A DNA stretch of 64,000 nucleotides from Taxawa tesnikishii (nom. ined.) (taxonomy: Eukaryota > Ascomycota > Dothideomycetes > Dothideales): contig JAPDRO010000026.1 of the NCBI GenBank assembly GCA_030247885.1, forward strand, positions 124,001 to 188,000, in the 5' to 3' direction. The notes below the pieces were generated by a model that was given only the letters and a program-made list of their open reading frames with translations, did no database searches and was not told the origin of the DNA. Made by a program: the position numbers and the translations under genes. Positions 58,657-64,000 of this stretch are shown in pieces. Position 1 is the stretch's first letter. The number at the start of each line of letters is the position of its first letter.

Positions 58657-59274
58657 GATGCGATTCGTAGTCTGGCAAACGGGTTTCCTTAGCAAGAAGG
58701 ATCGCATTAACAGCCAACTAGCTGGCTGCAACTTGTATGACGTGTCTCAAGTGTTCGGAACCTCAATCGGTTTTGTAACAATTGCCATGCCTAAGGGACG
58801 AAGTGCATCGACTACAACAAGATCGCAATGACGTTTACACCCCGCCGATTACTTAAGGACTTTCTGAAAGGAGAACATCTTAGCGTCAGGTACAGCCGTT
58901 GCCCTGCGGACGCATGCATGCTCCGCATTCTCCGGCAACCGTTGAAGGATGGTATTGGTTCAGCAAAGGCACGGTACGCAGGTCAAGTTTTGAAGGTGTT
59001 GTTACAGTTATCGACAGCCTGGCCAAAATCACGACAAGAGCGCTATCTACCTTATGCCTTCCACTATGCAACGCTTCCCGACAACAGTAAAAAAGAAAAA
59101 GGAAGACAAAAGAGACTGTGAGTGATTTTCTAAACCCCTCATAAGAGCGAGGATCTTCCCGGCGACACAATCTCTGTCGAGCCGCCCACAGAACGCCGCA
59201 ACACCCAACAGGCACTGATCCGAACCAGTAGTCTCCATCAACTGTACAAGCTAGGACGCTGAGTCGCACTCATA
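58657..59274. other. Intergenic between 2H enzyme start and Yme1 stop
   Basis: Both neighbours read leftward. Promoter of the 2H gene and 3' UTR of the protease gene; no other feature seen. Confidence 0.5.
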
Positions 59275-61692
59275 CTACGGCGCCGGATACGGTCTCGGCC
59301 CGTCCTCTTCTCCATCGCCTTCACCAAAGCCGCCGGGGTTGGGGCTGCCCCCAGGCCCCCTTCCACCATCAGGGCTTCCCATGCCACCGACCGGTGGCGG
59401 TACGCCGAATGACGGAGGCAAGAGCGGCTCGGGAACCTTGACTGCAGCGCCCGAATCGGCCTTAGGCTTCTTCTCCGGCAGCTTCTCGCCCCTGACGACG
59501 GCCTCCATCTCGTCTTTGCCCAGAGTCTCGTATTCGACGAGTGCGTGAGCGAGACGGTCCAGGCCTTCCCGGTTCTGGGTTAAAAGCTTCATGGCGCGCT
59601 CTCTGCCCTCCTCAACCAGCCGCCGCACTTCGTTCTCGATTTGTTGCTTGGTCTCGGACGATAGCTTCGAGTATTGAGAGTTGAGATCAATGTTTCCAAG
59701 CACGTCGCTCATGCCCGCTTGTGTCACCATCATATAGGCTATCCTGGTCGCGTTCTGAATGTCGGATGAGGCGCCTGTGGTAACGCTTTCGGGCCCGTAA
59801 ACAAGTTCTTCGGCAACCTTGCCGCCCATGCAGACGTCGATTTGCGCCATCATCTCCTGCTTTGTCTCCGAAACCTTGTCAATTTCTGGAAGCATCTGAG
59901 TCACACCCAGAGCGTGGCCACGCGGCATGATGGTCGCCTTGTAGAGAGGTGTGGTGTGCTTGGTCAACATCGCTACCAGTGCATGGCCGCCTTCATGGTA
60001 AGCAGTCATGACCTTGTCCTTTTGCTGTATCACGGCTGAGCGGCGCTCAGCACCCATCAAGATCTTGTCCTTGGCCCAGATCAAGTCCTCCATAGTGACT
60101 CTCTTAGCCTTGTTCTTGGAGGCGTGGACAGCAGCTTGGTTGACGACGTTCTCGAGCTCGGCACCACTGAAGCCAGGGGTGCCACGTGCGATGATATCGG
60201 CGTCAACCTCAGGATCAATCTTGATATTGCGCATATGATGCTTGATAATGGCGATACGGCCGCGTACATCGGGGAGGGAGACGACGACGTTGCGATCGAA
60301 ACGGCCAGGACGTGTCAGGGCTTTGTCGAGCGATTGCGGAAAGTTCGTAGCACCGATGATGATAACACCGGAGTTTTGGTCGAAACCGTCAAGCTCGGTG
60401 AGAAGCTGGTTCAGGGTTTGCTTGGCGTAGGCGGCATCGCGCTCATGACGCTTGCTGCCTATGGCATCCAGTTCATCAATGAAGATGATGGCAGGGGACT
60501 TACTACGGGCCGCATTGAAGAGGTCGCGAACGCGCTTCGCACCAACACCAACGTAGACCTCGTCGAACTCGGATCCGGACATGTAAAGAATGGGACGCCG
60601 GCTTCACCAGCGACGGCGCGAGCGAGCAAAGTCTTGCCAGTACCGGGAGGTCCAACCAGAAGTACACCCTTAGGAAGCTTGCCGCCAAGAGTCGAGAACT
60701 TGTCAGGTGCCTTCAAAAATTCAACCAACTCTTGCAGCTCCTCCTTGGCCTCGTCGCAGCCGTGGACATCGGTGAAGCGGGTAGTCTGCAGCTCAGGCTT
60801 GGCTTCGGCGTTTTGCGATCCGCCGACCTTTTTCAGCACACCGGTAGCTTCGATAGTCAAGGTCACAATAACGAGAGAAAAGTAGCAGACCAGACCGAAA
60901 ATCAGCAGGAATTTGACCCATTTGAATATGGTGCTGCCCATTGATTCGTCCACGACGACGTAGAGTGGTTCATTCTTAGCCCCAGAGCCAGCCCGGGAGA
61001 GGGAGACGTTACCGCCCTGCATCCTCGCAGAAACAGCTTGACCGACAGCCTGCATTTGTTCCGTGCTCAGATTCCGTCCTTGGCCGCCAGTGGCACTCTG
61101 TACGGCGCCAGTGTTCCCACTCTCGGCTGCTCCTACTCTTTCAAGTGCGCGCAGGTAGACTTGTTCACAGGCGGGGTTTGAGGCGTATCTCCCCGTATTG
61201 TATCTCTCAATCAAAATTTCCGGCATGTTGGCGCGAAGAAGAGCAGAGTAGAAGGCGTTCTGTGCGGTCGCGCTCCGTGGATTGTTGTTCGCGGTTTGCT
61301 CCAGATGAGCCAACAGGTTGTGAGATGTGTTTCCACCATTGCTTGAAGAACCAAAGAGCGTGCGGTGTTGAGTAAGACCAAGGTTGCCCGGGCGTGAAAC
61401 AGCGTTTGGCCTGGATAGACCTGGACGATTGGCAGTAGAGAATTGACGTGATGTGGACTGGAAAGGCGAGGAACCGCGAACGAGAGGGCTAAGCTGCCGC
61501 GTGAAGGTGGGCTGAGTAGCGGAGCGTGGTAGAGTGCGAACAAGCTGTCGCTGCAGCAAGGGCGTCACGGAAAGCCATAGTTCGCTCCTAGCAGCTGCCA
61601 GTTGCTAGGGAAGTGGTGTCAGTGGACTGCTGCTGGCGGAGTGGCGGTGGAAGATGGCTCACCTGTATGATGGCCGGGGCGTTGAATGCCAT
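59275..61692 (-). CDS. yme1: Mitochondrial i-AAA protease Yme1 (FtsH family)
   Basis: ATP-dependent zinc metalloprotease of the inner membrane, facing the intermembrane space, for protein quality control. Exon 1 is only 30 bases (61692-61663, [10 protein letters not shown]); intron 61605-61662; exon 2 61604-59275. The presequence is basic and Ser/Arg-rich. One membrane segment ([20 protein letters not shown]) precedes the AAA module: Walker A GPPGTGKT, Walker [11 protein letters not shown] and SRH with [15 protein letters not shown]. The protease site is [11 protein letters not shown] (HExGH). A Pro/Gly-rich tail ends the 786-residue protein. Just after Walker A the frame breaks at the A run 60585-60587 (T on the coding strand); one more base gives [17 protein letters not shown], the family consensus. 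Confidence 0.95.
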
Positions 61693-62090
61693 GTTGACGA
61701 ACGTATCAACTTGCGGACGAGGCCGCTTTAACAGATGTTTGAACGCTCAGCTGGCGTGCACAGCAGGATGCAGCGCTTAGGTGTGTTGTGGGCGATGCCG
61801 TCTCTGAGTGTCCGTAGCAGAGTAGACGTGGAGGAAGGCAGCGGCGTCGGGCGATCATGTCATAGAAGGCTTTGGAAACGGAAACGCCAAGAGATCGGAC
61901 CCTTTCGATCCGCTGCTAGTACGCTACTTTGTTTCAATTCACTCAAGCACATGAGAACACACTCTACACCATACAGAGAAAGCTGCTTTCATTCTGGTCT
62001 GGTGCATTCACCTACTGAACGGACACTCATTGAGACCCCACATATTGATGCGCGAATCAAGCGTGCGATTGAGATCTGGCCCACCATGCC
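61693..62090. other. Intergenic, Yme1 promoter and hydrolase 3' side
   Basis: About 400 bases upstream of yme1. No gene supported. Confidence 0.5.
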
Positions 62091-63047
62091 TCATCTCGCA
62101 GTCTGAAACCATCTGCTGAACCACGCGATTGCCTGGGCTTCCGCTTTCTTGCCCCTCTCCGCCTCCTCCTTATCGTCCTCGCTCGCGCGGACGGCAAATC
62201 CATGGTGCGCACCTTCGTACCATACAAACTCATGCTCGATCCCCTGATCCTTGCTCTTCGCACTCTTCGCCTTCAATATATCCCTCGTCTGATCCGCCTT
62301 CGGCTTCGGGAGCTGCGAATCATATGAAGCGGCTGCGACGCTCAGCGGCAGAACCACCTTCTCGATGTCGTCCGGCACGGTTATCATGCTCGGATGGGCT
62401 GTGTAGCCGCAGTCGACCAGCCTCTTCCCGTCATTCGTCTTGATCTCGTCCGCGCACAGCTCGATAGTCCATTTGCCGCCCCAGCAGAAGCCAGCGGCAC
62501 CGATGGGCAGATCCGCGCCTTCGTTTGCACGCAAGGCTTTGAAAAAGGAAATTATTTGTTCCCGAACGATAGGCTGGCGGTTACGCCATGCGAAAGGCAG
62601 GTACCAGTACAGCAGTTGGACAAAATAGTAAAATTTCATAATAGTAGCAGAGAAGCCCTTCGCCTCCAAGGCATGGAGTGACTTGAGCAAGGTTCCAGGT
62701 ATAACGTAGCCTGCAGTGCGTATCCATCAGCTTCTCGTTCTGTAGTGCTACGCTTGAGGGGTTTTGCGTGTTGTTTCGCGGTAGACCTGGATTCGTCACT
62801 GACCATTCATAAAATCTGGAAGGTAGACAAGAAAGCTGCCCTTCTTTGCATACTCGTCGGCAAGGATGCGCGAGTTTGGTAGGGTCCAGCCGAAAATATC
62901 CGGGATTAAAACAACAATGCCCTTAGGTGAGCCTGTTGGAGGTTCAGCGACGTAACACTCCCGCCCATGTATCTTGTCTATGCGTCCGGTGGGTGTGCCG
63001 GTATGCAGGGAGCCAGTAGCACAGCATTGCTTTGGAAGGACAGACAT
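62091..63047 (-). CDS. Dienelactone hydrolase family protein, two exons
   Basis: Alpha/beta hydrolase of the DLH type. ATG at 63047 (MSVLPKQCCATGSLHTGTPT). Exon 1 63047-62804, intron 62711-62803, exon 2 62710-62091; in phase, 287 residues. Motifs: GIVVLIPDIFGWTLPNSRIL with the loop typical of DLH, the nucleophile Cys in GAAGFCWGGKW, Asp in SYDSQLP or nearby, and the His in EGAHHGFAVR. The open frame extends upstream to 63215 but only with non-ATG codons. Fungal members of this group are common and mostly uncharacterised; substrate unknown. No frame break. Confidence 0.9.
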
Positions 63048-63512
63048 GGCTTGGAGTATCTGAGGAAAGCTGCAGGTCAGAGCCTGAATGTCTCGAGGTA
63101 GATTGAGAAGATGGAGAGAAGAGCAGAGCTGGGTACTTGTTAATCCAGGACCGGCCCGCCTCGTAAGAGCACGGGTGTTGGTATGGCCTGATTGCCTATC
63201 ACTTTGCGCCTGCAAGACACTGACCCTTGAGCTGCCGTCTACAGAAGTGGGTTGTTCTTTTGTGATCTAGCAATCGACCCGCTCTGATGACAGATGCGTG
63301 ATAATTCCGATGTGAAACATACAGCCGCGTTTGCGCTTTTGGAAGGCATGTGTTGATTGGATTCCGAGAGCAGAGGAGGCAGGTCGAAGGATGAGGTCGT
63401 CGGAGGAAAGAAGATGCCGACGGCCGAGAGTCAGCGAGTTCGCTCTCTCAAGTCAGATCAGCTCATTTCTTGCTCCACAAACAATCATTGTTGTAATTCC
63501 CATTTGTGAAAT
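63048..63512. promoter_or_regulatory. Divergent promoter region
   Basis: 465 bases between the hydrolase (-) and the reductase (+) starts. No specific site recognised. Confidence 0.4.
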
Positions 63513-64000
63513 CATGGTACGATAAGCCACAACCAATGTACGCTGCACCATCGCAGCCGCTGATACGGACGTCAAGGTGCACGCTGATGCATCCAACTTT
63601 ACGTCGGGCGTCACCAAAGCCGATGCGTACGAACAAGTGCTAGAGCAGGCTCGTGCTCTGTTCGAGGGTCAAAGAAACTGGGTAGTCGCAACTCAAACGG
63701 GCCAGTCTTTCTAGTGCTGATGGTCTCGCCGGACAGGTTTGGTAGAGCGTCCTACAACGTCTTCACACGCAAAGGCATGTGCTGACAAGGTATGCCACCC
63801 AGCAACTTGGCCAACGCAGCATCACTCCTGTGGCATGCCTTGCACGCGCTGCCCTCACCCTCGAAAGAGGTGAATTGGGCGGGTTTCTACGTGCTTGACC
63901 CATGCGCTCCAAACCAGTTGATTCTGGGTCCGTTCCAGGGAAAGGTAGCTTGCCAGACTATCGCCTTTGGACGGGGAGTGTGTGGCGCGGCAGCGAAGAC
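63513..64000 (+). CDS. Free methionine-R-sulfoxide reductase (GAF domain), 3' end outside window
   Basis: Reduces free L-methionine-R-sulfoxide, an oxidative-stress defence. Readable parts are [20 protein letters not shown] through LFEGQRNW (to about 63681) and, from about 63803, [27 protein letters not shown] and [20 protein letters not shown] then VCGAAA, matching yeast Ykl069w (NWVCNL..., [10 protein letters not shown]). The likely start is ATG 63513-63515 followed by a 44-nt intron ending at CATCGCAG, but one extra base is needed for phase. The intron after RNW (GTAGTC donor, acceptor near 63802) also does not fit by phase, so the model is approximate. The gene continues past 64000. Confidence 0.8.

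Overview
The window is nuclear DNA of a filamentous ascomycete (Pezizomycotina). A Dothideomycete-like fungus fits best, but the species cannot be fixed from the sequence. The evidence is: spliceosomal introns of 45-95 nt with GTNNGT-type donors, CTAAC/CTGAC branch points and YAG acceptors on both strands; fungal eukaryotic proteins (Arf6, Cdc4, Hop1, Dsc2, Aha1, Yme1, Mrp10); and small intergenic gaps with genes on both strands. I see no rRNA, tRNA, CRISPR array, insertion sequence, LTR element or virus-like element.

Layout. 0-5.2 kb: a Ser/Pro-rich protein with a CPVCGRTF segment (-), a gene-poor stretch, and a short-chain dehydrogenase (+). 5.4-9.5 kb: decayed ORFs whose in-frame stops can all be read as one C-to-T step from CAG, CAA or CGA. 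10.2-14.6 kb: Arf6-type GTPase, mitochondrial carrier and Dsc2 rhomboid-like subunit, all (-). 15.4-18 kb: a six-exon unknown gene and a degenerate neighbour. 18-30.4 kb: Cdc4-type F-box/WD40 protein (-), YTH-domain RNA reader (-), and the meiotic HORMA protein Hop1 (+). 31.6-44 kb: two large unknown proteins, an FAD monooxygenase, a CorA-like transporter and a DUF1992/DNAJC28-type protein. 44-49.5 kb: gene-poor, with one two-exon orphan. 49.5-64 kb: two long disordered proteins, mitoribosomal mS37 (Mrp10), the Hsp90 co-chaperone Aha1, a 2H phosphoesterase, the i-AAA protease Yme1, a dienelactone hydrolase, and the start of a free methionine-R-sulfoxide reductase that runs off the right edge.

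No biosynthetic cluster or operon is visible; this is ordinary core-genome gene order with two decayed or empty stretches. Loose themes are mitochondrial upkeep (Yme1, mS37, carrier, DUF1992 protein), meiosis and cell cycle (Hop1, Cdc4), RNA biology (YTH, 2H enzyme) and membrane traffic and quality control (Arf6, Dsc2).

The strongest window-wide signal is technical. About twenty places in at least fourteen otherwise conserved genes lose the reading frame, and in nearly all the frame and the exon phases are restored exactly if one short homopolymer (mostly C or G, written as 4, expected 5) is one base too short. I therefore treat those genes as functional and the frame breaks as probable assembly errors. 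No convincing new biological system was found.
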